Of a stretch of DNA of 64,000 nucleotides, positions 7,212-15,585 are shown one piece after another. Position 1 is the stretch's first letter. Each line of letters starts with the position of its first letter. The position numbers and the translations under genes are program-made. Under the pieces are notes generated by a model. That model had not been told where the DNA came from and did not search any database. It worked only from the letters and a program-made list of their open reading frames with translations. The stretch spans positions 62,001 through 126,000 of the forward strand of contig CAXTNT010000001.1 of assembly GCA_964245825.1 (NCBI GenBank), read 5' to 3'. The DNA is from CAJCIY01 sp964245825 (GTDB lineage: Bacteria > Actinomycetota > Actinomycetes > Mycobacteriales > CAJCIY01).

Positions 7212-9188
7212 TCAACGGCGGCGGCCGGCGGTGCGCTGAGCCAGGAAGTCCCGGACCACATAGCGGCCCAGGTCGTCGTGGGAGGTGGAGAAGACGCGCC
7301 CGCCGTTGCGCCGGGCCAGGCTCTCCACGAACTCCACCAGTGCCGGGTCGTCGTCCAGCATGAACAGGTTGATCGTCGCGCCGCGACGGGTCATCTTGTC
7401 GACCTCTGCCAGCGTGAGCGCGAGCGTCTCCGGCTCCGGCGGCCAGGAGAAGTACGGCGTGCCGTCGCGCTGCAGGTGCGCGGTCGGCTCCCCGTCGGTC
7501 ACGACCATGACCACCGGCTCGTGGTCGGGGTGCTTGGCCAGATGTCGTCCCGCGATCATCAGCGCGTGCTGCAGGTTGGTGCCCTGCACCATGCGCACCT
7601 CGAGACCGGGCAGCTCGGCCGGCGCGATCTCACGGGCGTAGTCGGAGAAGCCGATGATCGACACCGCGTCCTGCGGGAAGCGGGTCGTGATGAGGCTGTG
7701 CAGCGCCAGCGCGGTGGTCTTCGCCGCACTCCAGGTGCCCCGCAGCGCCATCGAGTACGACAGGTCGATCAGCAGGCAGACCGCCGAGGCGGTGCGCCGC
7801 TCGGTCTCCACCACCTCGAAGTCCTCGACCTGCAGGCGGACGGCCCCCGGACCGTGGCGGAGCACGGCGTTGCGGACGGTGCGGACCACGTCGAGCGGCT
7901 GCTCGTCGCCGAACTCCCACGGCCGCGAGGCCCCGGTGCGCTCGCCTGCGGCACCGGCGTCGTGGAGGTCGTGGTCGCCGCGCCCGCGGGCGTCGAGGTC
8001 GGCGAAGATGCGGCTCAGCGCGGACTGCCCGATCCGGCGGACCGCGCGGGGGGTCAGCTCCAGCCGGCCGCCGGTGCGCTGCACGTACCCCTGCCGCTCC
8101 AGCTCGCGCTCCAGCTGCTGCAGGGCTCGCATGTCGTCGACCGCCCGGCGGCCCAGCGCCCGCCGCACGGCCTCCGGGTCGACGTCCTCCAGCGAGGCGC
8201 CGGGGTAGTCCTGGCCGAGGGCGGCCGCGAGTTCGTCGAGTTCGGCCAGCTCCTCGAGGGCCGTCGTCGCGTCGCCGAGCCCGAGCCCCTGGCCCTCGCC
8301 GCCCATCGGGTCGCCGCGCTGCCGACCCTGGCGACCTTGGCCCCAGTCGAGGTCGGGCCGGGCGCTCTGCAGGGCGCCCGCGAGCTGCGACATCTCCGCG
8401 GCCAGGCCCATGGCCTCCATCGCCGTGGCCATCAGGTCGGCCAGCTCCTGGCGCTGCTCGGGCGTCAGCGACTGCATCAGCCGCTGGGCGGCGGCGGCCC
8501 GGCGGGCCAGGGCGTCGGTGAGCTCCTCGAGCGACTGCGGGTTCTCCGGGAAGAACCGCCCGTGTGCGGCCATGAAGTCGGCGAAGGCCTGCTCGGTGTC
8601 CTCGCCGCGGGCGTCGGCGGCGAGCAGCGCGTTCAGGTCGGCGAGCATGTCCTTGAGCGCGGCCATGTCCTGCGGCGTCGCGTTCTCCATGGCCTGCTTC
8701 ATGCCGCGGAACTGGGCGTCCAGGACCTCGCGGCGCAGCAGGTCCTGGATCTGCTCGTACGCCTGCCGGGCCTCCTCGCTGCGCCAGGTGTGGTCGGCGA
8801 GCTGGCGGACCGCCCGGGCCGGGTCGGCGGGCAGGGCGTCCAGCTCGTGCTCGGCGAGGCGGGCCGCGTCGGAGGGGTCCGGGAACAGCGCCCGACGTTC
8901 GGCCTCGACCGCCTTCTCCAGCAGCTCCTTGACCTCCTGCAGGGTCCCGTCGAGCTGCCCGCGGCCGCGGATCTCCCGGCGCCGCTCGCGGACCCGGCGC
9001 AGCAGGTCCTCCAGGCCGGCCCGATCGCGGGTACCCCTGCGCAGCAGGGCGTCCAGGGCCTGGCGGGGGGTGGCGCCGGCGAGTACGTCTTCGCCGACCT
9101 CGTCGAGCGCGACGCCGAGGTCGAACGGGGGGGCCAGTGGGTCGGGGCCGTCGTTCCAGGGCCCGTACCGGAAGGACTCAGCTGCCAT
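7212..9188 (-). CDS. VWA-domain protein, partner of MoxR ATPase
   Basis: 658 residues. The N-terminal two thirds is helical and charged, with likely coiled-coil stretches rich in Glu, Arg, Leu and Gln, e.g. 'RRVRERRREIRGRG' near residue 70. The C-terminal 200 residues form a von Willebrand A domain with a complete MIDAS: D-L-S-Y-S near 473, Thr in 'VQGTNLQHAL' near 520, and Asp in 'VTDGEPTAH' near 555. Such proteins bind a metal-dependent ligand and work with MoxR ATPases in chaperone or metal-insertion roles, as Mg-chelatase ChlD does with ChlI. The ATG start is inside the end of the MoxR gene (11-bp overlap). The target is unknown. Confidence 0.85.
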   Translation of the reverse strand: MAAESFRYGPWNDGPDPLAPPFDLGVALDEVGEDVLAGATPRQALDALLRRGTRDRAGLEDLLRRVRERRREIRGRGQLDGTLQEVKELLEKAVEAERRALFPDPSDAARLAEHELDALPADPARAVRQLADHTWRSEEARQAYEQIQDLLRREVLDAQFRGMKQAMENATPQDMAALKDMLADLNALLAADARGEDTEQAFADFMAAHGRFFPENPQSLEELTDALARRAAAAQRLMQSLTPEQRQELADLMATAMEAMGLAAEMSQLAGALQSARPDLDWGQGRQGRQRGDPMGGEGQGLGLGDATTALEELAELDELAAALGQDYPGASLEDVDPEAVRRALGRRAVDDMRALQQLERELERQGYVQRTGGRLELTPRAVRRIGQSALSRIFADLDARGRGDHDLHDAGAAGERTGASRPWEFGDEQPLDVVRTVRNAVLRHGPGAVRLQVEDFEVVETERRTASAVCLLIDLSYSMALRGTWSAAKTTALALHSLITTRFPQDAVSIIGFSDYAREIAPAELPGLEVRMVQGTNLQHALMIAGRHLAKHPDHEPVVMVVTDGEPTAHLQRDGTPYFSWPPEPETLALTLAEVDKMTRRGATINLFMLDDDPALVEFVESLARRNGGRVFSTSHDDLGRYVVRDFLAQRTAGRRR

Positions 9189-10614
9189 AGACGGTCCGCC
9201 CGGGGAGCTCCTCCTTCGACAGCCGCCGCTGCAGGTGCAGCCCCTCGAGGGCGAACTCGAGCGCGGCGGCGGCCAGCCCCGGTGACTCCTGCTCGGCGCC
9301 CAGCCGCCCCAGCAGCTGCGCCAGGCCGGGTACGGGGCCCAACGAGGCGAGCAGGTCTGCCGCCGGGACGAGATCACCCGTCTCGACCGTGCCGCCGGCG
9401 TCGAAGCGCTGTTGCAGCCCGGAGAGGTCGCTGCCGGCCAGCCGGGCGCGGAAGGTGTCGGAGGTCGCTCGCCGGAGCAGGTGGGTGAGCAGCTCCGTCT
9501 CGCGACCCTCCTCGAGCTGGTCGAACTCGACCTTGCCGCGTACGGCCGGCACGACGGCCGCGAGGTCGCAGACGCGGGCGACCGCCTCGGGCTCCCCGGT
9601 GATCGCCGCGCGGCGGACGGCGGCGGCAGCGACGGTCTCGGCTGCCGCGACGGCGAACCGGGCCGAGACGCCCGAACGGGCGTCGATGCTGGGCGACTCG
9701 CGGACGAGGCGGGTGAACCGGGCCACGACCTCCACCAGGTGGGCGGGCAGCACCGGGCGGCCGAGCAGGCCGTCCCACGCCAGCACGGACTCCTGGTCGA
9801 CCAGCCGGATTTCGTCGTCGAGCCGCAGCGGGTAGTGGGTGCGGACCTCAGCGCCGAACCGGTCCTTGAGCGGGGTGATGATCCGGCCGCGGTTGGTGTA
9901 GTCCTCGGGGTTCGCGCTCGCCACCACCATCAGGTCGAGTGGCAGCCGGAGCGTGTAGCCGCGGACCTGGATGTCGCGCTCCTCGAGCACGTTCAGCAGC
10001 GCCACCTGGATCCGCTCGGCGAGGTCGGGCAGCTCGTTGACGGCGAAGATCCCGCGGTTGGTGCGCGGCACCAGCCCGTAGTGCACGGTCTCCGGGTCGC
10101 CGAGCGTCCGCCCCTCCGCGACCTTGATCGGGTCGACGTCCCCGATCAGGTCGCCGACGCTGGTGTCCGGGGTCGCGAGCTTCTCGCCGTACCGGGTGTC
10201 GCGGTGCTTCCAGGTGACCGGGGTCGTCTCGCCGAGTTCCGCGACGAGCTGCTGGCAGCGACGGCAGACCGGGGCGTACGGATGGTCGTTGATCTCACAG
10301 CCGGCCACGACCGGCGTCCACTCGTCGAGCAGTCCCACGAGCGTACGGATCAGGCGGGTCTTGCCCTGACCGCGTTCCCCCAGCAGCACCATGTCGTGAC
10401 CGGCGAGCAGTGCGCGCTCGACCTGCGGGCGCACCGTCGCGTCGAAGCCGACGATGCCCGGGAACGGGTCGCGGCCGGCGCCGAGAGCCGTGAGCAGGTT
10501 GTCGCGCAGCTCGGCCTTGACGCTGCGGTGGCGGTGCCCGGACTCGCGCAGGGCGCCGAGGGTGGCCGCGGCGGGTTCCGGTTCGCGGACGGTCTGGGCG
10601 GCGTGCTCGGTCAC
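9178..10614 (-). CDS. MoxR/Mg-chelatase-type AAA+ ATPase
   Basis: 478 residues. Walker A GERGQGKT is at 79-86; the acidic Walker B equivalent is 'GIFAVNELPDL', sensor 1 is 'VVASANPEDYTNRG', and the arginine finger region is 'PLKDRFGAEV'. A cysteine-containing insert 'PVCRRCQQLV' lies shortly after Walker A; I believe relatives carry it too, and it may bind metal. The AAA+ core runs to about residue 330, followed by a helical lid. It should remodel a client presented by the VWA protein encoded next. The GTG start has a TAGGGT element 6 nt upstream. Confidence 0.88.
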   Translation of the reverse strand: MTEHAAQTVREPEPAAATLGALRESGHRHRSVKAELRDNLLTALGAGRDPFPGIVGFDATVRPQVERALLAGHDMVLLGERGQGKTRLIRTLVGLLDEWTPVVAGCEINDHPYAPVCRRCQQLVAELGETTPVTWKHRDTRYGEKLATPDTSVGDLIGDVDPIKVAEGRTLGDPETVHYGLVPRTNRGIFAVNELPDLAERIQVALLNVLEERDIQVRGYTLRLPLDLMVVASANPEDYTNRGRIITPLKDRFGAEVRTHYPLRLDDEIRLVDQESVLAWDGLLGRPVLPAHLVEVVARFTRLVRESPSIDARSGVSARFAVAAAETVAAAAVRRAAITGEPEAVARVCDLAAVVPAVRGKVEFDQLEEGRETELLTHLLRRATSDTFRARLAGSDLSGLQQRFDAGGTVETGDLVPAADLLASLGPVPGLAQLLGRLGAEQESPGLAAAALEFALEGLHLQRRLSKEELPGRTVYGS

Positions 10615-10620
10615 CGGACG

Positions 10621-10626
10621 ACCCTA
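10621..10626 (-). promoter_or_regulatory. Probable -10 element of the MoxR/VWA operon
   Basis: TAGGGT on the minus strand, 6 nt from the GTG start, with no Shine-Dalgarno sequence. The opposite-strand ROK gene begins 70 bp away. Confidence 0.5.
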
Positions 10627-10695
10627 CGTCGGCCCGACGTTCACGGCCGCCCGCCGCAGGGCAGGACGGGGGCAGTGGAGCGAGGGGAGTGCGGC

Positions 10696-11637
10696 GTGGT
10701 CGACGGCCCGGTGCTGGCGCTGGACATCGGCGGCACGAAGCTGGCCGCCGGCGTCGTCGACCCCGGCGGGCGCCTGCTGGCCACCGAGCGGGTGGAGACG
10801 CCCGCCGCGCTCGGCGCGGAGGGTCTGTGGTCGACGCTGACCGCGCTCGCGTCCCGGCTCGTCGACCTGTCGACGGTCAGCGGGGTCGGCGTCGGCTGTG
10901 GCGGCCCGATGCACTGGCCGGAGGGGTCCGTCTCGCCGCTCAACATCCCCTCCTGGCAGGACTTCCCGCTCGCCGAGCGGCTGCGCGAGCTGGTGCCCGG
11001 CGTCCCGGTCCGGGTACACAACGACGCGGTCGCCTTCGCGGCCGGCGAGCACTGGCGCGGCGCCGGGCGCGGCGCCGACAACGTCCTGGGCATGGTCGTC
11101 TCGACCGGCGTCGGCGGCGGCATCGTCAGTGGTGGCCGCCTCGTCGACGGGGCCAGCGGGAACGCGGGCCACATCGGGCATGTCGTCGTCGACCCGACCG
11201 GGCCCGAGTGCGTCTGCGGTGGCATCGGCTGCCTGGAGGCGGTCGCGCGGGGCCCCGCGATCGTGCGCTGGGCGATGGACCAGGGTTGGCGGCCCGGCTC
11301 CCGGCAGTCGGCCACCGCACGCGACCTCGCCGCCGACGCCGCGCGGGGCCACCCCGTCGCGTCGGCGGCGCTGACCCGGGCCGGCGAGGCGATCGGGGTG
11401 GCGGTGGCGAGCGTCACGCACCTGCTCGACCTCGAGGTGGTCAGCATCGGCGGCGGGCTCTCGCAGGCGGGTCGGCTGCTGTTCGACCCCATCGACGCCG
11501 CCTTCCGGCGGCACGCGCGGATGGCGTTCGCCCGCGACGTGCGGGTCGTCCCGGCCGCGCTCGGTCAGGAGGCCGGGCTGATCGGTGCCGCGGCGCTGAT
11601 CGTGGCCCCGGACGACCGCTACTGGTCCGCGGGCTGA
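10696..11637 (+). CDS. ROK-family sugar kinase (glucokinase-like)
   Basis: 313 residues. 'LALDIGGTKLAAGVVD' at the N-terminus is the phosphate-binding DIGGTK motif. 'VHNDAVAFAAGEHWRGAG' (about 108-125) contains the catalytic Asp, and 'GHIGHVVVDPTGPECVCGGIGCLEAVARG' (in pieces near 155-183) is the ROK zinc site: a His followed by a Cys cluster. There is no N-terminal winged helix, so it is a kinase and not a ROK repressor. It probably phosphorylates glucose or a related hexose at C6. The GTG start has GAGGGGA 7 nt upstream. Its 3' end overlaps the convergent hydrolase gene by 19 bp. Confidence 0.88.
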   Translation: MVDGPVLALDIGGTKLAAGVVDPGGRLLATERVETPAALGAEGLWSTLTALASRLVDLSTVSGVGVGCGGPMHWPEGSVSPLNIPSWQDFPLAERLRELVPGVPVRVHNDAVAFAAGEHWRGAGRGADNVLGMVVSTGVGGGIVSGGRLVDGASGNAGHIGHVVVDPTGPECVCGGIGCLEAVARGPAIVRWAMDQGWRPGSRQSATARDLAADAARGHPVASAALTRAGEAIGVAVASVTHLLDLEVVSIGGGLSQAGRLLFDPIDAAFRRHARMAFARDVRVVPAALGQEAGLIGAAALIVAPDDRYWSAG

Positions 11638-12497
11638 TCCACCGGATCGGTCTCCTCCAGGAACGCCTCGAGTTCTTCCGCGACGCGCTGCGGCATCCGC
11701 GTCGGCAGCAGGTGGCCGCCACCACTGACCGGCACCCACCGGACGTCCGGGATCTCGTCGGCGCAGAGCTTGCCGTACGACAGCGGGTGCACCGGGTCCC
11801 GCTCCCCCCACAGCAGCAGGGTCGGGGTGCCGGCCAGACCGGGCAGGGCGGCCTGCGCGCCGGCCGGGTCGATCGCCCGGAACACCCGCAGCAGCCCGGC
11901 GCCGCCTGTCGCGGTGCGGATCGGGGCCAGGTACTGGTGCAGCTCGGCGTCGGGCAGCTGGCCGTCCAGGGCCCGCCGCAGCGCCAGCTCGGCCAGTCCG
12001 GGCACCCGCTGCATCGCGGTGAGCGACACCTCGCCCGCCACCGGGAGGGTGAACGGCAGCGCCGAGCGCACAGGCCACATGTCGGTGTGCAGCAGCGGGG
12101 AGAGCAGGGCGAGGGCGTCGACCCGCTCGGGGGCGAGCCCCGCCATCTCGACCGCGATGGTCCCGCCGATGTCGTGGCCCACCACGGTCGCCCGGTCGAC
12201 CCCGAGGTGGTCGAGCAGCGCCAGCATCGTCTGTGCCTGTTGTCCCGGTCCGTACGAGGTCCGGTCGGCAGGGCTCTCGCTGTCGCCGAGGCCGACGAGG
12301 TCGGGCACGACGCAGCGGTACGCCGGCTCCAGGTCGCGCACGACGCCGTGCCAGAGATAGCCGGTGGTGGGGATGCCGTGCAGGAACAGGACCACGCGGC
12401 GGCCGGACTTCGCGCGCCGGGGCCCGCGGTCGACGACGTGCAGCCGGATGCCCCGGACCGCGACGTCCGAGCCGACGAAGGGGTGACGGTCATGCAT
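11619..12497 (-). CDS. Alpha/beta hydrolase of the haloalkane dehalogenase/epoxide hydrolase group
   Basis: 292 residues. The oxyanion loop HGIPTTGYLW (40-49) is very close to the HGNPTSSYLW of haloalkane dehalogenases. The nucleophile elbow GHDIGG has Asp109 in place of Ser, so an ester intermediate on aspartate is expected. Ile follows the nucleophile where haloalkane dehalogenases have a halide-binding Trp, so an epoxide or fluoroacetate-type substrate is as likely. The base His is in 'GGGHLLP' near 264. No signal peptide is seen. It diverges from ilvA across 50 bp that hold a 16-bp palindrome. Confidence 0.82.
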   Translation of the reverse strand: MHDRHPFVGSDVAVRGIRLHVVDRGPRRAKSGRRVVLFLHGIPTTGYLWHGVVRDLEPAYRCVVPDLVGLGDSESPADRTSYGPGQQAQTMLALLDHLGVDRATVVGHDIGGTIAVEMAGLAPERVDALALLSPLLHTDMWPVRSALPFTLPVAGEVSLTAMQRVPGLAELALRRALDGQLPDAELHQYLAPIRTATGGAGLLRVFRAIDPAGAQAALPGLAGTPTLLLWGERDPVHPLSYGKLCADEIPDVRWVPVSGGGHLLPTRMPQRVAEELEAFLEETDPVDQPADQ

Positions 12498-12505
12498 GCG
12501 CCGGG

Positions 12506-12511
12506 ACGCTA
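12506..12511 (-). promoter_or_regulatory. Probable -10 element of the hydrolase gene
   Basis: TAGCGT on the minus strand, 8 nt before the hydrolase ATG. Confidence 0.4.
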
Positions 12512-12519
12512 GACCTGCG

Positions 12520-12535
12520 GCAGCAGGCCTGCTGC
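12520..12535. promoter_or_regulatory. Perfect 16-bp palindrome, candidate operator
   Basis: GCAGCAGGCCTGCTGC is self-complementary over all 16 bases. It lies exactly between the inferred -10 elements of the divergent hydrolase and ilvA genes, so a dimeric regulator bound here could control both. Confidence 0.5.
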
Positions 12536-12541
12536 GATGAT
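12536..12541 (+). promoter_or_regulatory. Possible -10 element of ilvA
   Basis: GATGAT lies 6 nt before the ilvA ATG. It has only the two most conserved positions (A2, T6) of the consensus. Confidence 0.3.
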
Positions 12542-12547
12542 CGCCGC

Positions 12548-13753
12548 ATGGCGCTGGTCACCCTGGCGGAGGTCCGCGCGGCGCGCGTGCTGCTCGAGGG
12601 CGTCGCCCGCACGACGCCGCTGGAGGGTTCACGCGTGCTGTCCGAGCGGGTGGGCGGTCCGGTGCTGCTCAAGTGCGAAAACCTGCAGCGGACCGGCTCG
12701 TTCAAGATCCGGGGCGCGTACGTCCGGATCGCCCGTCTGGACCCGTCGGTGCGCGCGCGGGGCGTCGTCGCGGCCAGCGCCGGCAACCACGCCCAGGGGG
12801 TGGCTCTCGCGGCGCGCGAGCTGGGCTGCAGCTCGGTCATCGTGATGCCGGTCGGGGCCCCGCTGCCCAAGGTGGCCGCCACTGCCGCGTACGGCGCGGA
12901 GGTCCGGCTGGAGGGGAGCACCGTCGACGACTCGCTGCGCATCGCCCAGGCGTACGCGGCCCGGACGGGGGCCACGTTCATCCACCCGTTCGACCACCTC
13001 GATGTGATCGCCGGTCAGGGCACGATCGGGCTCGAGGTGCTCGAGCAGTGCCCGGACGTGCGGACGGTCGTCGTCTGCACCGGTGGCGGCGGCCTGGTCA
13101 GCGGCATCGCGGTCGCGGTCAAGGCGCTGCGCCCCGATGTCGAGGTGGTGGCCGCGCAGGCCGCCGGGGCCGCGAGCTGGCCGGCGTCGTTGGCCGCCGG
13201 TTCGCCGCTGCCGTTGGCGTCGATGCGGACGATGGCCGACGGCATCGCGGTCGGCCGACCCGGTGCGGTGACCTTCGAGCACGTGGCGGCCCTGGTGGAC
13301 CGCGTCGTCACGGTCTCGGACGAGGCGCTCTCGCGCGCGCTGGTGCTCTGCCTCGAGCGGGCCAAGCTCGTGGTCGAACCCGCGGGAGCCGCGGCGCTGG
13401 CCGCCGTCAACGAGGAGCCGGGAGACTTCGAGCCCCCGGTGGTCGCGGTGGTCAGCGGGGGCAACATCGACCCCCTGCTGCTGGGCAAGGTGATCCGGCA
13501 CGGTCTGGTCGCGGCCGGCCGGTACCCCAGCCTGCGGGTGCGCATCGCCGACAACCCGGGGTCGCTGGCCCGGCTGCTCGACGCGCTGGCGGCGACCGGC
13601 GCGAACGTCATCGACGTTGAGCACCTGCGTACCGACACCGAGCTCGCCCTCGAGGACGTCGAGGTCGGCCTGCAGCTGGAGACCCGGGGCGGCGAGCACT
13701 CGGCCGAGGTGATCCGCGCCCTGCGCACCCGCGGCTATGTCGTCACAGGCTGA
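12548..13753 (+). CDS. ilvA: Threonine ammonia-lyase with C-terminal ACT domain
   Basis: 401 residues. PLP lysine 53 lies in 'TGSFKIRGAYVR', the phosphate loop is 'VVCTGGGGLVSGIA' near 175, 'SAGNHAQGVALAA' is near 78, and 'VVSGGNID' near 300. The last 75 residues ('LRVRIADNPGSLARLLDALAATGANV' in part) form a single ACT domain, the shorter TdcB-like layout rather than the two-ACT E. coli IlvA layout. It converts threonine to 2-oxobutyrate and ammonia, feeding isoleucine synthesis or threonine catabolism. The start is the ATG at 12548, with no ribosome site visible. Remains of a GNAT gene follow directly. Confidence 0.9.
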   Translation: MALVTLAEVRAARVLLEGVARTTPLEGSRVLSERVGGPVLLKCENLQRTGSFKIRGAYVRIARLDPSVRARGVVAASAGNHAQGVALAARELGCSSVIVMPVGAPLPKVAATAAYGAEVRLEGSTVDDSLRIAQAYAARTGATFIHPFDHLDVIAGQGTIGLEVLEQCPDVRTVVVCTGGGGLVSGIAVAVKALRPDVEVVAAQAAGAASWPASLAAGSPLPLASMRTMADGIAVGRPGAVTFEHVAALVDRVVTVSDEALSRALVLCLERAKLVVEPAGAAALAAVNEEPGDFEPPVVAVVSGGNIDPLLLGKVIRHGLVAAGRYPSLRVRIADNPGSLARLLDALAATGANVIDVEHLRTDTELALEDVEVGLQLETRGGEHSAEVIRALRTRGYVVTG

Positions 13754-13766
13754 TCCGCCTCGAGCC

Positions 13767-14052
13767 TGCCGTCCCGGACGCGGCAGCCACGTCGGCACTG
13801 CCTCCTTCATCGTGGAGCCCAGCGAACAAAGGCGTGGTGTCGGGCGCGCTCTCGCAGAATATGCACGTGACTGGTGCCGCCAGAACGGGTCAGAGCATGC
13901 AGTTCAATGCCGTCGTAGAGAGCAACGTCCGAGCTGTCCGCCTGTGGCAGTCGCTCGGTTTCAGGACAATAGGAACGGTGCCCGAGTCCTTTGATCACAG
14001 GACAGATGGCCTGGTCGGTCTACATGTCATGTTCAAGGATCTGCGCGATTGA
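13767..14052 (+). pseudogene. Remnant of a GNAT N-acetyltransferase gene
   Basis: Two frames together spell the C-terminal half of a GNAT protein. The first (13767 to about 13890) gives 'RPGRGSHVGTASFIVEP' and the acetyl-CoA loop 'EQRRGVGRALAEYA'. The second (about 13891-14052) gives 'MQFNAVVESNVRAVRLW', 'SLGFRTIGTVPESF' and 'GLVGLHVMFKDL', all normal GNAT motifs in the right order. The join needs one extra base between about 13884 and 13897. The N-terminal half of the gene is absent: ilvA ends where it should be. GC content is visibly lower than in neighbouring genes. It is almost certainly non-functional. Confidence 0.8.
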
Positions 14053-14138
14053 TCGAGCGACCGAACTCACTCGGACGTAGCCGATCCTGGGACTTCGATC
14101 GCGTATATCCGAGCGGCATTTCTGTCGTAGGTCTGCTC

Positions 14139-14144
14139 TAGGTT
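14139..14144 (+). promoter_or_regulatory. Probable -10 element of the HNH endonuclease gene
   Basis: TAGGTT lies 7 nt before the GTG start. Confidence 0.4.
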
Positions 14145-14151
14145 CGGGGTT

Positions 14152-15582
14152 GTGAAGGCGACGACGATCCCGGAATCGGGGCTGGCCGGGGTCGACGTCG
14201 GCCCGGGTCCGATGACCGTGCTCGCCCTGTCCGGCCTGGTTCCGGCAGCACTGCCGGAGGCGTCACTGGTCGAGGTGGTGGGGCTCCTGGACGAGCAGGT
14301 CGCGTGGCTGCACTCGCTGCGCGCCCGCCATCTCGCGGAGCTCGCCGCCCGCCACGCCGACGATGTGGTGGACCTGCCGCCCGCGGCGGCGGGCGAGTGG
14401 CGCGACGGCCGGACCGAGGCCGACACCCCCCAGTGGGAGCGCGAGACCATCGGTCTGCGCTGCCAGCTCAGCACTTACGAGGCCCGCGCCCGGCTGGAGA
14501 CCGCCGTCGCGCTCGCGGAGCGGCTCCCCGCCACGAGCCGGCTGCTGGCGCTCGGCGGTCTGTCGTGGTCGCACGCGGTCGCGCTCACGCAGGAGACTGC
14601 CGGCCTCGACGTTGTGGAGTCGGGAAGGGTCGAGCGGCGGCTGCACGCGGACGGGAGGGCGGTGACCGCCGGTCAGTACCGGCGCCGCGCCCGCCGCCTC
14701 GCCGCCGCGCTGCGCCCCCACCCGGATCCAGAGGCCGACGAGGTGCCGGAGCGGTCGTTGGAGGCGTGGGGCGACAGGACCGGGGTGGAGCTGCGGGTCC
14801 GGCTCACCGCAGAGGGTGGTGCGACCGTCGCCACCGCCCTCGACGCCCTCGCGACCCGGACCGGCCCCGGCGACGACCGGCCGGTCGGGGTCCGCCGGGC
14901 CGATGCGCTCGTCGAGATCTGCCGCCTGCGGTTGGATGCGGGTGGCCTTCCGCTGACCACCGCCGCGGTGCGTCCGCACCTGACCGTCACCGTCCCGCTG
15001 TCCACGCTCGCGGGAGACGACGACATGCCCGCCTCGGTCGGCACGCTCGACATCCCCGCCACCGCCGCCCGCCGGCTCGCGTGCGATGCGGGCATCGCGC
15101 CGCTCCTGCACACCGCCACGGTGGTGGAGCTGGGACGGGAGGCGCGGCTGCCGACCGCCGGGCTCCGGCGGCGACTCGAGGCCCGCGACGGCGGCTGCCG
15201 GTTCCCGACCTGCACCCGCCCTGCGGGTCGTTGCCACGCCCATCACGTCACGCACTGGGCCGCCGGGGGCGCCACCGACGAGTCCAACCTCCTCCTGGTG
15301 TGCTCCCGACACCACCACCTGCTGCACGAAGGCGGCTGGGGGCTGACGCTCGACGGCAGCGCCGCCACCTGGACCACGCCCGACGGCGTCCGATACGACG
15401 GGCCGCCACCACTGGCGCGTCCGCCCGAGCCCGATCCCGATTTCTACGCCTGGCTCCCCGACCCACCCACGTGGGCGGCCCCAGCCACGTTGGCAGCTAC
15501 GTGGGCGGCCCCACCCACACCCGTGCCGCCACCGCCCGCAGCGGCTATCGACGCGTGCTGCGACGACCAGCCCCCGTTCTAA
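14152..15582 (+). CDS. DUF222/HNH endonuclease-signature protein
   Basis: 476 residues. A long helical DUF222 region fills about 20-330, and an HNH motif at about 348-391 is intact: Cys in 'CRFPTC', 'CHAHHVTHW', an Asn in 'ESNLLLVC' and 'SRHHHLLHEGGW'. This layout (13E12-like) is widespread in Actinomycetes, often in many copies, with uncertain biological role; a nicking or homing-type nuclease is the usual guess. The tail is Pro-, Thr- and Ala-rich with a repeated 'TWAAP' unit. It converges on greA, with a large hairpin between them. Confidence 0.88.
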   Translation: MKATTIPESGLAGVDVGPGPMTVLALSGLVPAALPEASLVEVVGLLDEQVAWLHSLRARHLAELAARHADDVVDLPPAAAGEWRDGRTEADTPQWERETIGLRCQLSTYEARARLETAVALAERLPATSRLLALGGLSWSHAVALTQETAGLDVVESGRVERRLHADGRAVTAGQYRRRARRLAAALRPHPDPEADEVPERSLEAWGDRTGVELRVRLTAEGGATVATALDALATRTGPGDDRPVGVRRADALVEICRLRLDAGGLPLTTAAVRPHLTVTVPLSTLAGDDDMPASVGTLDIPATAARRLACDAGIAPLLHTATVVELGREARLPTAGLRRRLEARDGGCRFPTCTRPAGRCHAHHVTHWAAGGATDESNLLLVCSRHHHLLHEGGWGLTLDGSAATWTTPDGVRYDGPPPLARPPEPDPDFYAWLPDPPTWAAPATLAATWAAPPTPVPPPPAAAIDACCDDQPPF

Positions 15583-15585
15583 CCT

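Noticed and set aside
14152..15582. HNH protein as part of a mobile element or restriction system
   Set aside because: No transposase, methylase, integrase or direct terminal repeats were seen around it. This family is common as single chromosomal genes.
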